Notes under the pieces: generated by a model
The model's input: the letters and a program-made list of their open reading frames with translations, nothing else
Databases searched by the model: none
What the model was told of the DNA's origin: nothing
In this document: positions 28,602-37,094 of the stretch, one piece after another
Position numbering within the stretch: position 1 is the stretch's first letter
Layout of the letters: every line of letters starts with the position of its first letter
Translations under genes and position numbers: made by a program
Source: Gudongella oleilytica
GTDB taxonomy: Bacteria; Bacillota; Clostridia; Tissierellales; Tissierellaceae
NCBI RefSeq assembly: GCF_004101785.1
Contig: NZ_CP035130.1
Span: 62,001-126,000 of the forward strand
DNA length: 64,000 nucleotides
Direction: 5' to 3'

Positions 28602-30046
28602 GAGGTGACTAACTATTAAAAGTCAATGATTTTTTTTAGAAATATGATGAAACAAAAATGGGCATACCAAATAAGCCTTTTGATAGATCATTTCAAAAAG
28701 CAATCAGACTTTAGTGTTACTGATCGCCACTACACAATCAGCGAAGTTTTGTTGGATCAAAATCAATTCCATTCTTTTCAAGAGTAAAGATGACTCGAAT
28801 CAATTTCTTGACAAGATGAGAACATGCCACACGGTGTGATTTACCTTCATTACGCTTTTTGTGGTAGTACTCAGCAAATGTCATGTTGTATTGAATCAAT
28901 GGAATACACAGATTCATCAAGGTGTAGCGAAGATGAGAAGAACCTCTTTTAACCATACCTCCACCATGTTCCGACGTCCCTGATTGATAATAACCTGGTT
29001 CAAGCCCAGCAAAAGAAAGCATCTGAGCAGGGGAATTAAATTTAGATAAATCACCATATTCAGCATATATAACAGCTGCTGACAGAGGGCCAATCCCAGG
29101 TATAGATAAAGTTTTGGGATCAATTTCAACGATTAAAGATTCAATTTGACTTTCAAGAGAGTCTACCTCATTTGCTAATTGTTTATACAAAGATAGCAGA
29201 CTATTCAATTGGCAAGTAAAAAGTTCATGATCGCAGCCAACGGTATTCTTGGCCAATTCTTTTAGCTTTATAAATTTTTGCATAGAGAATTTTCCTCTGG
29301 AAATACTGCGTAAAGCATCATAGGACCTAGTATTCATATTAGCAATACTTTTGGCAGAACCATAATTATCTAAAAGGTAGATAGCAGTCTTGCTAAACCG
29401 ATTATTGAAAAATGGCTTAAACTCAGGAAAGACGTGATCAAGGACATTTGTAATCTTGACCATGTAAAAGCTTCTCTGTTTAACAAGAGAGTCACGAAGA
29501 CGAGTTAATGACTTAAGCGCATAGGTATGATAAAATCCTATTGGATAGGGTTTGTAATCAACCGTCATAAGCCAGCGGGCAATGGATATGGAATCAATTG
29601 CATCCGTTTTGGTACGCCTTAAAGACTGAGACTTGTTAAACTTTGAGAGAAGAACAGGGTTAAATTCCATGAAGCTGTAGTGGGCTTTTTCGAGGAACAA
29701 CTTCAGGTTTAAAGCATAATGACCAGTAGATTCAAACCCTATTCTTACATTCTCTTTAGGATCAAGAGAATCTAGAACAGATAAGAGTTCTGTAAATCCA
29801 TCAGAATCGTTCTTGATAGAAAAAGAATCACAAACAACCTCGCCTGCTTCAGTAACAATGAAACAGTCGTGTTTGAACTTAGAGATGTCGATTCCGACAT
29901 AGAACATTAGAAATACCTCCTTTAATAATATTTAGCACTGTTGTTTTCCACAAGGTTTCCGGCCATGTAATCACGTAAATACAAACGTCAAAGCGTTAAC
30001 TAACCAATTACCAGTGAAGACGAAAAGCTGTGGTCTGAGTCACCTC
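28602..30046 (-). mobile_element. IS110-type element, ends approximate
   Basis: The element contains one IS110 transposase gene. GAGGTGACT at 28602-28610 and its exact inverse at 30038-30046 are a possible boundary pair enclosing about 1.45 kb, but IS110 elements often lack terminal repeats, so these ends are tentative. About 140 bases of non-coding DNA lie upstream of the transposase gene (29908-30046), where group IS110 members encode their guide (bridge) RNA. Confidence 0.55.
28738..29907 (-). CDS. IS110-family transposase
   Basis: This 389-residue protein has a RuvC-like DEDD N-terminal domain, with the first Asp in YVGIDISKFKHDCF, Glu in GFESTGHYALNL near residue 60, and Asp residues in RRTKTDAIDSISIARW near residue 100. 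A coiled middle leads to the C-terminal Tnp_20 domain: SIPGIGPLSAAVIYAEYGD near residue 267, with the catalytic Ser candidate in VKRGSSHLRYTLMN near residue 325. The full-length frame looks active. The start ATG follows AAAGGAGGT. Confidence 0.92.
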   Translation of the reverse strand: MFYVGIDISKFKHDCFIVTEAGEVVCDSFSIKNDSDGFTELLSVLDSLDPKENVRIGFESTGHYALNLKLFLEKAHYSFMEFNPVLLSKFNKSQSLRRTKTDAIDSISIARWLMTVDYKPYPIGFYHTYALKSLTRLRDSLVKQRSFYMVKITNVLDHVFPEFKPFFNNRFSKTAIYLLDNYGSAKSIANMNTRSYDALRSISRGKFSMQKFIKLKELAKNTVGCDHELFTCQLNSLLSLYKQLANEVDSLESQIESLIVEIDPKTLSIPGIGPLSAAVIYAEYGDLSKFNSPAQMLSFAGLEPGYYQSGTSEHGGGMVKRGSSHLRYTLMNLCIPLIQYNMTFAEYYHKKRNEGKSHRVACSHLVKKLIRVIFTLEKNGIDFDPTKLR

Positions 30047-30150
30047 AAAACAGTCAAAGCTGTAGCAAAATAGAAACAAATCCACAGTGCTTTATCATTA
30101 TAATAACGGAGTAATAGATAATCCCCAAATAATTTGGGAGAAAGGAGAAA

Positions 30151-30187
30151 TAATCCAACCCCCTCTATTAAAGAGGTTAATTGGATT
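30151..30187. repeat. Hairpin upstream of the 30200 gene
   Basis: AATCCAA pairs with TTGGATT, and inside it CCTCT pairs with AGAGG around ATTAA. It covers the region where a ribosome binding site would be expected, so it may be a truncated regulatory leader or a transposon-insertion target. Confidence 0.4.
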
Positions 30188-30199
30188 ATACGTGTTAAA

Positions 30200-30760
30200 A
30201 TGAGACAAAAGGAAACATATGAAAGATACGCTTTTGACAAAGAAAACCAGGCATTCATAATACCTGTGGCTTTGGACGACTACAATGACGTATTTGACGA
30301 CTGGGATCCTTCCCCATTTAAGCTTAGGGACATTGAGGATGAGTTCCTTGATTTCCTGTGGGATTCAGTCGAGGATATTCCAAGGAAGTTTCCATTGATA
30401 TTTGAGTTTTCTATCCCAAGAGAACTAAAGAATGAATCCAAGGAAAGGCAGCTTATAAGTGCATTAGGGCATCAATTTGACTATATGCTCTCAAAAAACG
30501 CTAGAAAACGTAGACACGAAAGACTGGAGGAGCTTAAATACTTTGTGCTTGCGATCATATTTTTCTTAATAGCTTATCTGAACCCAATAAAATCCGATCT
30601 GTTCATAACCAAAATAATCACAGAAGGGATATTCATTGGCGGCTGGGTATTCATGTGGGAGGTTATATCAAATATATTTATTGAGTCGAGAGAACTGAAC
30701 GAAGAAAAAACTATCGTAAAGCGCTTCAGGAGTGCTACGATCAGATTCATTGAGAGGTAA
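30200..30760 (+). CDS. Uncharacterised two-helix membrane protein
   Basis: I start this at ATG 30200 (186 residues). No strong ribosome binding site precedes it; AAGAGG is about 22 bases away. The N-terminal 110 residues are soluble and rich in Asp/Phe/Trp (DDWDPSPFKLRDIEDEFLDF), followed by a basic stretch KNARKRRHERLEE. Two membrane helices follow (FVLAIIFFLIAYLNPI and ITEGIFIGGWVFMWEVIS) and then a charged tail. The family is not recognised. The IS110 element ends about 150 bases upstream and may have removed the native promoter. Confidence 0.7.
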   Translation: MRQKETYERYAFDKENQAFIIPVALDDYNDVFDDWDPSPFKLRDIEDEFLDFLWDSVEDIPRKFPLIFEFSIPRELKNESKERQLISALGHQFDYMLSKNARKRRHERLEELKYFVLAIIFFLIAYLNPIKSDLFITKIITEGIFIGGWVFMWEVISNIFIESRELNEEKTIVKRFRSATIRFIER

Positions 30761-30798
30761 TACGATCACTAAATTTCATGAAAGAGGGGCACTAGAAA

Positions 30799-31290
30799 AT
30801 GTTCAGGAAAATGAGAAGGATAAAGCAGCTGCTTTCAACAGAGGATGTTAATGCAATCATGGAAAGATGTACAAATGGCATACTAGCATGTATGGGAGAC
30901 GAGGATTACCCCTACGCTGTCCCAGTAAGCTATACATATTCTGATGGCAAGATATATATCCATTCAGCGAAGGCTGGCCATAAGATCGACGCAATAATGA
31001 AAAACCCGAAGGTGTCCTTTGCAGTCGTCGATGAGGACCAAATTGTAGGAGCTGAATATACTACTTACTTCAGAAGCGTAATAGCATTCGGCAAGGCAAG
31101 AATAGCAGAAGGCGAAGAAAGAATAAATGCTTTCAGGGACCTCGTTGAAAAATACTCGGCCTCACAGCCGGAGGAAGAGAAATTTGAGAAGATACATGAC
31201 TGCAACACCTCGCATATAATTGCCGTTGATGTTGAACACATTACAGGCAAGGAAGCAATAGAGTTTGTCAGGATGAAGGAAAGTAAATAA
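30799..31290 (+). CDS. Pyridoxamine 5'-phosphate oxidase-like (Nim-type) flavoprotein
   Basis: This 163-residue FMN-binding split-barrel protein has the motif CTNGILACMGDEDYPYAVPVSYTY near residues 27-50 and GKIYIHSAKAGHKIDAIMKNPKVSF, both typical of the NimA/PPOX group. Family members reduce nitroimidazoles or bind other flavin/haem ligands. The C-terminal stretch HIIAVDVEHITGKEAIEF is also conserved in it. The ATG follows AAAGAGGGG. It sits 38 bases after the membrane protein gene and is convergent with a regulator. Confidence 0.88.
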   Translation: MFRKMRRIKQLLSTEDVNAIMERCTNGILACMGDEDYPYAVPVSYTYSDGKIYIHSAKAGHKIDAIMKNPKVSFAVVDEDQIVGAEYTTYFRSVIAFGKARIAEGEERINAFRDLVEKYSASQPEEEKFEKIHDCNTSHIIAVDVEHITGKEAIEFVRMKESK

Positions 31291-31296
31291 TAAACC

Positions 31297-31323
31297 AAAA
31301 AGTCCCCAAATAGGGGACTTTTT
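31297..31323. terminator. Bidirectional terminator
   Basis: AAAAAGTCCCC and GGGGACTTTTT form a perfect stem around AAATA. It serves the convergent genes at 30799-31290 and 31337-31792. Confidence 0.9.
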
Positions 31324-31336
31324 GATGGAATAATTT

Positions 31337-31792
31337 TTAGTTTTTCTCAAGATCCCCTAATACACTCATTACAGTACTCATAAATTGAAGATTTCCCCAA
31401 AGCATGACCCTGATTATATTTTCGGGCATAATATACTGAGAGGTCATCGAGGTATGACCATGCTCCGGATTCTTAGCCTGCAGTAGACCTATGACCCAGT
31501 TTATGGTTTGAACAGCCTCGGCCTCGTTATTTACAGGTATGTCTATCACTGCGGAAACCCTAGTCTTCTTGAGGGAATCCTCGATTATTGTCTGCATTCC
31601 TGGTGAAGCAGTCGTCTCAATAACTCCATCGGTACCTTCGACAAAAACACTCAGATCATGTCCGGTTACCCTCCATGCCTTCCCTACCTTTTGAGCCTTA
31701 AGCTTTCCTTCCCTGATATACCTTTGAATCGTCTTAGGATGCATATTTATCAGAGATGCAACCTGCTCTACTGAATAATACGTTTCAATCAT
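31337..31792 (-). CDS. Excisionase/MerR-type HTH DNA-binding protein
   Basis: This 151-residue protein has an N-terminal winged HTH of the excisionase type: YYSVEQVASLINMHPKTIQRYIREGKLKAQKVGKAWRVTGHDLSVF within residues 4-50. The C-terminal 90 residues contain VSAVIDIPVNNEAEAVQTINW and no recognised domain; they may sense or dimerise. I start at ATG 31792 after AAAGGAG rather than at 31855. It is divergent from ada with about 190 bases between, so it may regulate its own promoter or ada. It is not obviously linked to a mobile element. Confidence 0.8.
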   Translation of the reverse strand: MIETYYSVEQVASLINMHPKTIQRYIREGKLKAQKVGKAWRVTGHDLSVFVEGTDGVIETTASPGMQTIIEDSLKKTRVSAVIDIPVNNEAEAVQTINWVIGLLQAKNPEHGHTSMTSQYIMPENIIRVMLWGNLQFMSTVMSVLGDLEKN

Positions 31793-31984
31793 TCTAACCA
31801 CTCCTTTATATTCCCTATAATTCCTTATAAATACATAATAAGTAACAATAAGCAATATGTCAAGGAAATTTTGAGGAACAATAAAAATAAATTGAATGTT
31901 TAAAAACAGAAAGAAATTAATCCATAAATCACGTATAATTAATCTGTAATATTAAGTAGACGATACAAATGAGGAGGTGCAGGA

Positions 31985-33004
31985 ATGGACGACAAAGAAA
32001 AATGGGAAGCCATAATAAGCAACAATAAGGAAGCAGATGGAATGTTCTACTACGCAGTAAAGACAACCGGAATATTTTGCAAGCCCTCCTGCAGCTCAAA
32101 GCAGCCCTCAAGAGAAAACGTACTGACATTTGACACAAGAGAGGAAGCAATTTCGGCAGGCTTCAGACCCTGTAAAAGATGCAGGCCGGATCTTGATGAT
32201 TACGATCCTATGGCGGAAATGGCTGGTGAGATCAAAAGAGTAGTTGAATCAAGCGGACCCAATAAGGAGCAGCTGGAGGATAATCTTAGATCCCTTGGGT
32301 TCTCAAGGCAAAGACTTTCACAGATATGCAAAAAGCAATACGGAAAGACGATTAACGAATATTCCAATGCTCTACGACTTGAGGCAGCAAAGGATAAGCT
32401 AAAAAATTCCGACGAGCAGATCATTGAAATAGCATACTCCTTGGGCTTTGAAAGCATATCGGCCTTCTTCAACTTCTTTAGAAAGCTCACCGATATGACA
32501 CCGGGAGAGTACAGAAATATGGCTAATGCCTCAAATGAGGGGATCACATTCAGCATATACCATACAAGCTTTGGACCGGTAACGATAGGTGCGAACAATT
32601 CCGGAATCAGAACACTACAATTCGGAGAAAAAGCTCCCGTTGGCGTAAACCAAAATAGGACAAGTATAAGTGATACGGCAGCTCATGAACTGGATGAATA
32701 CCTATTAGGTAAAAGAAAGTATTTTGATGTACCAATAGTATATGAGGGCACACCTTTCCAAATACAAGTTTGGAAAGAGCTCTTAAGAATTCCCTATGGA
32801 GAGAACCGAAGCTACAAACAGATCGCAGAGGCAATAGGAAATCCCAAGGGTGCCAGAGCTATAGGCATGGCAAACAACAAGAACAAGCTGATGGTGCTTA
32901 TTCCATGCCATAGAGTGATCGGGGCAAACGGAGCACTTGTAGGCTATGCAGGTGGGATCGGAATAAAGGAAAAGCTGCTAAAGATTGAAAGAGAAAACAA
33001 GTAA
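31985..33004 (+). CDS. ada: Ada: AraC regulator and O6-methylguanine methyltransferase
   Basis: This 339-residue protein has three parts. The N-terminal methylphosphotriester domain has four zinc cysteines (IFCKPSC and PCKRCRPD). The AraC-type HTH is near residues 85-175 (IIEIAYSLGFESISAFFNFFRKLTDMTPGEYR). The C-terminal Ogt domain has active site IPCHRVIGANGALVGYAGG near residue 303. It repairs O6-alkylguanine and, when methylated at the N-terminal Cys, activates its own gene. It is full length for the bifunctional Ada group. ATG 31985 follows GAGGAGGTGCAGG. Confidence 0.95.
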   Translation: MDDKEKWEAIISNNKEADGMFYYAVKTTGIFCKPSCSSKQPSRENVLTFDTREEAISAGFRPCKRCRPDLDDYDPMAEMAGEIKRVVESSGPNKEQLEDNLRSLGFSRQRLSQICKKQYGKTINEYSNALRLEAAKDKLKNSDEQIIEIAYSLGFESISAFFNFFRKLTDMTPGEYRNMANASNEGITFSIYHTSFGPVTIGANNSGIRTLQFGEKAPVGVNQNRTSISDTAAHELDEYLLGKRKYFDVPIVYEGTPFQIQVWKELLRIPYGENRSYKQIAEAIGNPKGARAIGMANNKNKLMVLIPCHRVIGANGALVGYAGGIGIKEKLLKIERENK

Positions 33005-33042
33005 TCTATAGGACATAAAAACTTTAAGGGAGAGGTTATTGG

Positions 33043-33699
33043 ATGACAAAGACGTATTTCAACCCAGGCTGTGGCTTAAGCATTTATAAGCCGGAGATGG
33101 AAAACAGGATACTTAATTTTCTAAACACCAACTATGGAGAGGTGGAGCTACACAAGATATGCTGCCATCATGATCCACAGCTCGAACAAGGCTCGATGAT
33201 AATCAATGTTTGTGCCGGCTGCGACAGAAGGTTTCGAAGCCTCTATGAAGGCATAACGACTAAATCCCTTTATGAGATAATCGATGAGCTGGACTATTTT
33301 CCCTACCCGGACCACAGTGGATTAAAAGTGTCCGTACACGACCCCTGCCCCATAAGAGAAAAGCCTCAGATCCATGAAGCAGTGCGAAGCATACTTGGCA
33401 AAATGAACATTGAGATCGTAGAAACGGAATTCCATGGGACCCGCTCCATTTGCTGCGGTGATGATTTCTACCCAAGCCTACCCTTGGACCAGATACATGA
33501 ACACATGCACAAAAGGGCAAAATCGATGCCATGTGACGACGTGTGCGTATATTGCATTTCCTGCATAAAGTCCATGCACATCGGAGGCAAGAATCCAAGG
33601 CATCTCCTGGACCTAATGCTTGGAGAATCAACCGAGCCACAGATCTATGACACAGTCGAATGGCATGAGCAGCTTCAGGAGTACATAGACGCACATTAA
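33043..33699 (+). CDS. CCG-domain (HdrB-like) iron-sulfur protein
   Basis: This 218-residue protein has two cysteine-rich CCG-type modules as in heterodisulfide reductase subunit B: ICCHHDP with CAGCDRR near residues 47-68, and DPCPIRE, SICCGDD with CISCIKS near residues 105-185. HdrB modules bind non-cubane [4Fe-4S] clusters and act in disulfide or electron-bifurcation chemistry. It lies 38 bases after ada, but a shared role is not obvious. The electron partner is unknown. The start ATG follows GGGAGAGG. Confidence 0.82.
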   Translation: MTKTYFNPGCGLSIYKPEMENRILNFLNTNYGEVELHKICCHHDPQLEQGSMIINVCAGCDRRFRSLYEGITTKSLYEIIDELDYFPYPDHSGLKVSVHDPCPIREKPQIHEAVRSILGKMNIEIVETEFHGTRSICCGDDFYPSLPLDQIHEHMHKRAKSMPCDDVCVYCISCIKSMHIGGKNPRHLLDLMLGESTEPQIYDTVEWHEQLQEYIDAH

Positions 33700-33704
33700 A
33701 TACC

Positions 33705-33734
33705 ATCCCCCGGATCATTCGATCCGGGGATTTT
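33705..33734 (+). terminator. Terminator after the CCG-domain gene
   Basis: ATCCCCCGGATC pairs with GATCCGGGGAT around ATTC, followed by TTTTA. It separates this gene from the sigma-54 activator gene. Confidence 0.9.
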
Positions 33735-33818
33735 ATTTGCACCTTTTTTGATTAACTAATATAATATAGTCGTCGATCAATGGCGACAAGAATCAGTAGC
33801 ATATAAAGGATGATAATA

Positions 33819-35600
33819 ATGAGCTTTCAGCTTACAACAATTCAGGATACAATCCAGGAGTACGCAAAGGTAATAGCACAGGTTTCAGGAGTCGACGTTG
33901 AAGTGGTCGACAACAGACTTTACAGAGTGGCAGGAACCGGGCTATATGCAGGTGAAATAAACCAGGACATGTCGACAGAAGGCTACGTCTACAAGCATAT
34001 CCTTTCTACGGGGGAGACCAAGGTCATCTATGACCCCGGCAAGGACTCGCTTTGCTGCAACTGCCCCAGCAGAAACAACTGCCAGGAGACGGTTGAGATC
34101 TCCATGCCTATTAAGGTAAGGGATGAAATAATCGGCGTAATAGGACTCGTTGGGAGTACTGCGGAACAGAGAGACATGCTTATAAAAAGAGAGACTCTCT
34201 ACCTTGAATTCGTAAGCCAGATGGCCAACTTCATAGCGGCAAAGGCCATAGAGGAAAAGGACAAGGAGATAAAGACCTCCATAATTGCCACCCTCGACAG
34301 CATAATAAATCACATGGACCAGGGTGTACTTATGGTTGGCAACAATGGGATAGTAAGGGGCAGCAACGAAAGCGCCAAAAAGCAGCTGGGTATGACATCG
34401 CTGGAAGGGTTGAACCTTGAGATAGTAAGCACAGGAGATAAGCTGATAAATTCATCAGAATTCATACTTAAAATAGGTGATGCTGAGGTACCCGCCATGG
34501 GCGAGATCTATCCCCTGGGTACTAGAGATGACCAATACACAAGCATATTTGTGTTTAAGAGCATCAAGACGGTTCATTCAGATCTATACGACGTAACCTC
34601 CTTTCATAAAAGCTATGAGACGAAAAATATAATCGGAAAGAGTCACGCAACCCTTACGCTTATAGACAATATTGGAAAAATCGCTGAATCAAACTCCACT
34701 GTCCTCATCACAGGAGAAAGCGGGACAGGTAAGGAGATGGTTGCTTCAGCCATCTGGAGAAAAAGCGACAGGAGAGACCAAAGATTCGTTGCAGTTAACT
34801 GTGCAGCCATACCCGATGCACTCCTCGAAAGCGAGCTTTTCGGTTATGTCAAGGGAGCCTTCAGCGGAGCGGATCCCAAGGGCAGGATCGGGAAATTCGA
34901 GCTTGCCAATCAAGGTGTAATATTCCTGGATGAGATAGGAGACATGCCGATCTACCTTCAAGCTAAGATATTAAGAGTCCTACAGGAAAAGACCATCACG
35001 AGAATAGGATCGAACCAGTTGATCCCGGTTGACATACGAGTGATCGCAGCTACCAATAAGGACCTTAAACAGATGATGCAGCAGAAGAAGTTCAGGGAGG
35101 ATCTTTATTACAGGCTCAATGTAATTCCTTTGCAAATAAAGCCTTTGAGGGAAAGAACTGAGGATATAGAAGACCTGGCAAACTACTTCATAGCAAGGTA
35201 CAGCAAGCTCCTAAATAAGCCGTTTTCGAGGATAGAAACCTCAACAATGAACAAGCTGAAGGTACACAGCTGGGAAGGAAACGTTCGAGAGCTTGAAAAT
35301 ACAATCGAGTTTATGGTCAATATGATGGATCGGGATGGAGTAATAAGAGATAACACACTGCCAATGGACTTCTTCAATGACAACAGAGAGGCAGTGTATC
35401 CAACTGAGGATACAGAGAGCATAACCCCGCTAAAGGAGCTGGAATACAGGGAGATACTTAAGGCTTCGAGGCTTTATGGCGACTCCACAGAAGGGAAGAA
35501 GCAGGCTGCTGAGAGCCTGGGTATAAGTCTTGCCACCTACTACAGGAGATTATTTGAAATAGAGGCATCGGATTTTCTCAAATTGAGAAATCAATTCTAG
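33819..35600 (+). CDS. Sigma-54-dependent transcriptional activator
   Basis: This 593-residue activator starts at ATG 33819, eight bases after AAAGGA. The N-terminal sensor resembles the sugar-diacid-recognition type and carries a cysteine cluster CCNCPSRNNC at residues 79-88. A PAS-like domain lies at about 155-250. The AAA+ domain has Walker A GESGTGKE near residue 299 and Walker B VIFLDEIGDMP. The sigma-54 contact loop is GAFSGA (Ser for the usual Thr), and the domain ends HSWEGNVRELENTIEF. A Fis-type HTH ends the protein (KKQAAESLGISLATYYRRL). Its target is very probably the -24/-12 promoter at 35785 and the catabolic operon beyond. The inducer is unknown; the cysteines could sense metal or redox state. 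Confidence 0.93.
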   Translation: MSFQLTTIQDTIQEYAKVIAQVSGVDVEVVDNRLYRVAGTGLYAGEINQDMSTEGYVYKHILSTGETKVIYDPGKDSLCCNCPSRNNCQETVEISMPIKVRDEIIGVIGLVGSTAEQRDMLIKRETLYLEFVSQMANFIAAKAIEEKDKEIKTSIIATLDSIINHMDQGVLMVGNNGIVRGSNESAKKQLGMTSLEGLNLEIVSTGDKLINSSEFILKIGDAEVPAMGEIYPLGTRDDQYTSIFVFKSIKTVHSDLYDVTSFHKSYETKNIIGKSHATLTLIDNIGKIAESNSTVLITGESGTGKEMVASAIWRKSDRRDQRFVAVNCAAIPDALLESELFGYVKGAFSGADPKGRIGKFELANQGVIFLDEIGDMPIYLQAKILRVLQEKTITRIGSNQLIPVDIRVIAATNKDLKQMMQQKKFREDLYYRLNVIPLQIKPLRERTEDIEDLANYFIARYSKLLNKPFSRIETSTMNKLKVHSWEGNVRELENTIEFMVNMMDRDGVIRDNTLPMDFFNDNREAVYPTEDTESITPLKELEYREILKASRLYGDSTEGKKQAAESLGISLATYYRRLFEIEASDFLKLRNQF

Positions 35601-35605
35601 AATTG
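35592..35605. promoter_or_regulatory. Palindrome, candidate activator binding site
   Basis: CAATTCTAGAATTG is a perfect 14-base palindrome overlapping the activator's stop codon, with extra AATTGAG half-sites on both sides. It lies about 190 bases upstream of the -24/-12 promoter, a usual distance for enhancer-like sites. Binding is inference. Confidence 0.35.
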
Positions 35606-35652
35606 AGAATGAAATATCTCCAATTTTTTGTTGATTAATCCTTCATCAGATT

Positions 35653-35699
35653 TAAAATCAGGCGCTGATAATTTAAAAATTATCGGTGCCTGATTTATT
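35653..35699 (+). terminator. Terminator after the activator gene
   Basis: AAATCAGGC-GCTGATAATTT pairs with AAATTATCGGTGCCTGATTT, with small mismatches, followed by ATTTTT. It isolates the activator transcript from the operon. Confidence 0.85.
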
Positions 35700-35784
35700 T
35701 TTGCTGTGGTAAACATTGAAATAAAGGCAAATCATAATAATGATCCTGCAAATGTTTTCATAAAAAACAAAAGCTTAACGATGT

Positions 35785-35800
35785 TGGCACGGAACTTGCT
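35785..35800 (+). promoter_or_regulatory. Sigma-54 (-24/-12) promoter
   Basis: TGGCACGGAACTTGCT matches the sigma-54 consensus TGGCAC-N5-TTGCT. The invariant GG (35786-35787) and GC (35798-35799) are 12 bases apart. It lies 57 bases before the start of the ammonia-lyase gene, immediately downstream of the sigma-54 activator gene. Confidence 0.9.
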
Positions 35801-35856
35801 TTTATATATGGCATAGATGGATTTAATATCCTCAGAACATTATAAGGAGGAGGCAA

Positions 35857-37083
35857 ATGAAGGAAACCTTTAAAATAGTACAGTTTGAAAGAAAGACAGG
35901 GGAGAAGAGCTCTCTTGAAATTCTAAGTGAAAAGGTATCAAAGGAAGTCATGGACTTTCACAAAAGCTTTCCCATGTACTCAGAGACACCTCTAAGAGAC
36001 ATGAAAAATCTTGCCGGTGAGCTTGGTTTGGGAAGGATCTATGTAAAGGACGAGTCCTACAGATTCGGACTAAATGCCTTCAAGGTACTTGGAGGAAGCT
36101 ATGCGATCGGCAACTACCTTGCTAAAAAGCTAGGTAAGAGTATCACAGAAATGCCATACAACGTTCTGATATCCGACGCTGTCAGAGAAGAGCTTGGTGA
36201 AATGGTATTTGTAACAGCGACAGACGGAAACCACGGAAGAGGCGTCGCCTGGACTGCAAATCAGCTGAAGCAGAAATCAGTTGTTCTGATGCCAAAGGGA
36301 AGCTCCCTTGAAAGACTTGAAAATATAAGAGCAGAAGGGGCAGATGCTTCCATAACAGATCTAAACTACGACGATGCTGTTAGGAAAGCAAACGGCATTG
36401 CAGAGGATAATGGCTGGGTAATGGTTCAGGATACTGCTTGGGCAGGCTACGAGGATATACCCACCTGGATCATCCAAGGCTACAGCACAATGGGCTATGA
36501 AGCATTCGAGCAGCTTAAAGCAATCGGCGAAGAGAAGCCGACCCATATCTTCCTTCAGGCAGGAGTAGGCTCCATGGCTGCAGCGATAACAGGATTATTC
36601 TCCTCTATCTATGGAGAGGATAGACCGATAATAACTATAGTTGAACCAAACAAGGCAGACTGTCTGTATAGAACTGCTGAGGCAAACGACGGACAGCTCA
36701 GAGTGGTATCAGGAGACATGGACACAATTATGGCTGGACTTGCCTGCGGAGAGCCTTGCACGATCGGCTGGGAGATACTTAAGGACTACACCGACTTCTT
36801 CATATCATGTCCTGATTTTACTGCAGCAGAGGGAATGAGAATGATGGGCAACCCTCCAAGGGGAGATGAGAAGGTCATTTCCGGCGAAAGCGGAGCGGCA
36901 ACACTAGGCTGTGTAGCAGAAATAATGACAAACGAAAACCTTGCATGGATGAGAGAAAAGCTTCAATTGAACGAGTCATCAAGAGTACTGTTCTTCAGTA
37001 CAGAGGGTGACACCGACAAGAAAAGCTATCAGGATATAGTTTGGAACGGCAAGTATCCAAGCTACGAGAAAAAACAATTTTAG
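35857..37083 (+). CDS. dpaL: Diaminopropionate ammonia-lyase
   Basis: This 408-residue fold-type II PLP enzyme (YgeX/DpaL) probably converts 2,3-diaminopropionate (both enantiomers in characterised members), and often D-serine, to pyruvate and ammonia. The PLP lysine is Lys76 in RFGLNAFKVLGGSYA. The phosphate loop lies in the VGSMAAAITGLF region near residue 235, and VFVTATDGNHGRGVAW near residue 118 is the Asn-Gly-His substrate segment. The C-terminal GESGAATLG is also typical. The start follows AAGGAGGAGG. It is the first gene of the sigma-54 operon and is followed 11 bases later by a YgeY-type hydrolase, as in E. coli ygeX-ygeY. Confidence 0.94.
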   Translation: MKETFKIVQFERKTGEKSSLEILSEKVSKEVMDFHKSFPMYSETPLRDMKNLAGELGLGRIYVKDESYRFGLNAFKVLGGSYAIGNYLAKKLGKSITEMPYNVLISDAVREELGEMVFVTATDGNHGRGVAWTANQLKQKSVVLMPKGSSLERLENIRAEGADASITDLNYDDAVRKANGIAEDNGWVMVQDTAWAGYEDIPTWIIQGYSTMGYEAFEQLKAIGEEKPTHIFLQAGVGSMAAAITGLFSSIYGEDRPIITIVEPNKADCLYRTAEANDGQLRVVSGDMDTIMAGLACGEPCTIGWEILKDYTDFFISCPDFTAAEGMRMMGNPPRGDEKVISGESGAATLGCVAEIMTNENLAWMREKLQLNESSRVLFFSTEGDTDKKSYQDIVWNGKYPSYEKKQF

Positions 37084-37094
37084 GGGTGAATAGG

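Noticed and set aside
33260-33742. 160-codon minus-strand frame opposite the CCG-domain gene
   Set aside because: It is Cys/Arg-rich antisense shadow of an iron-sulfur protein gene and also runs through the terminator hairpin.
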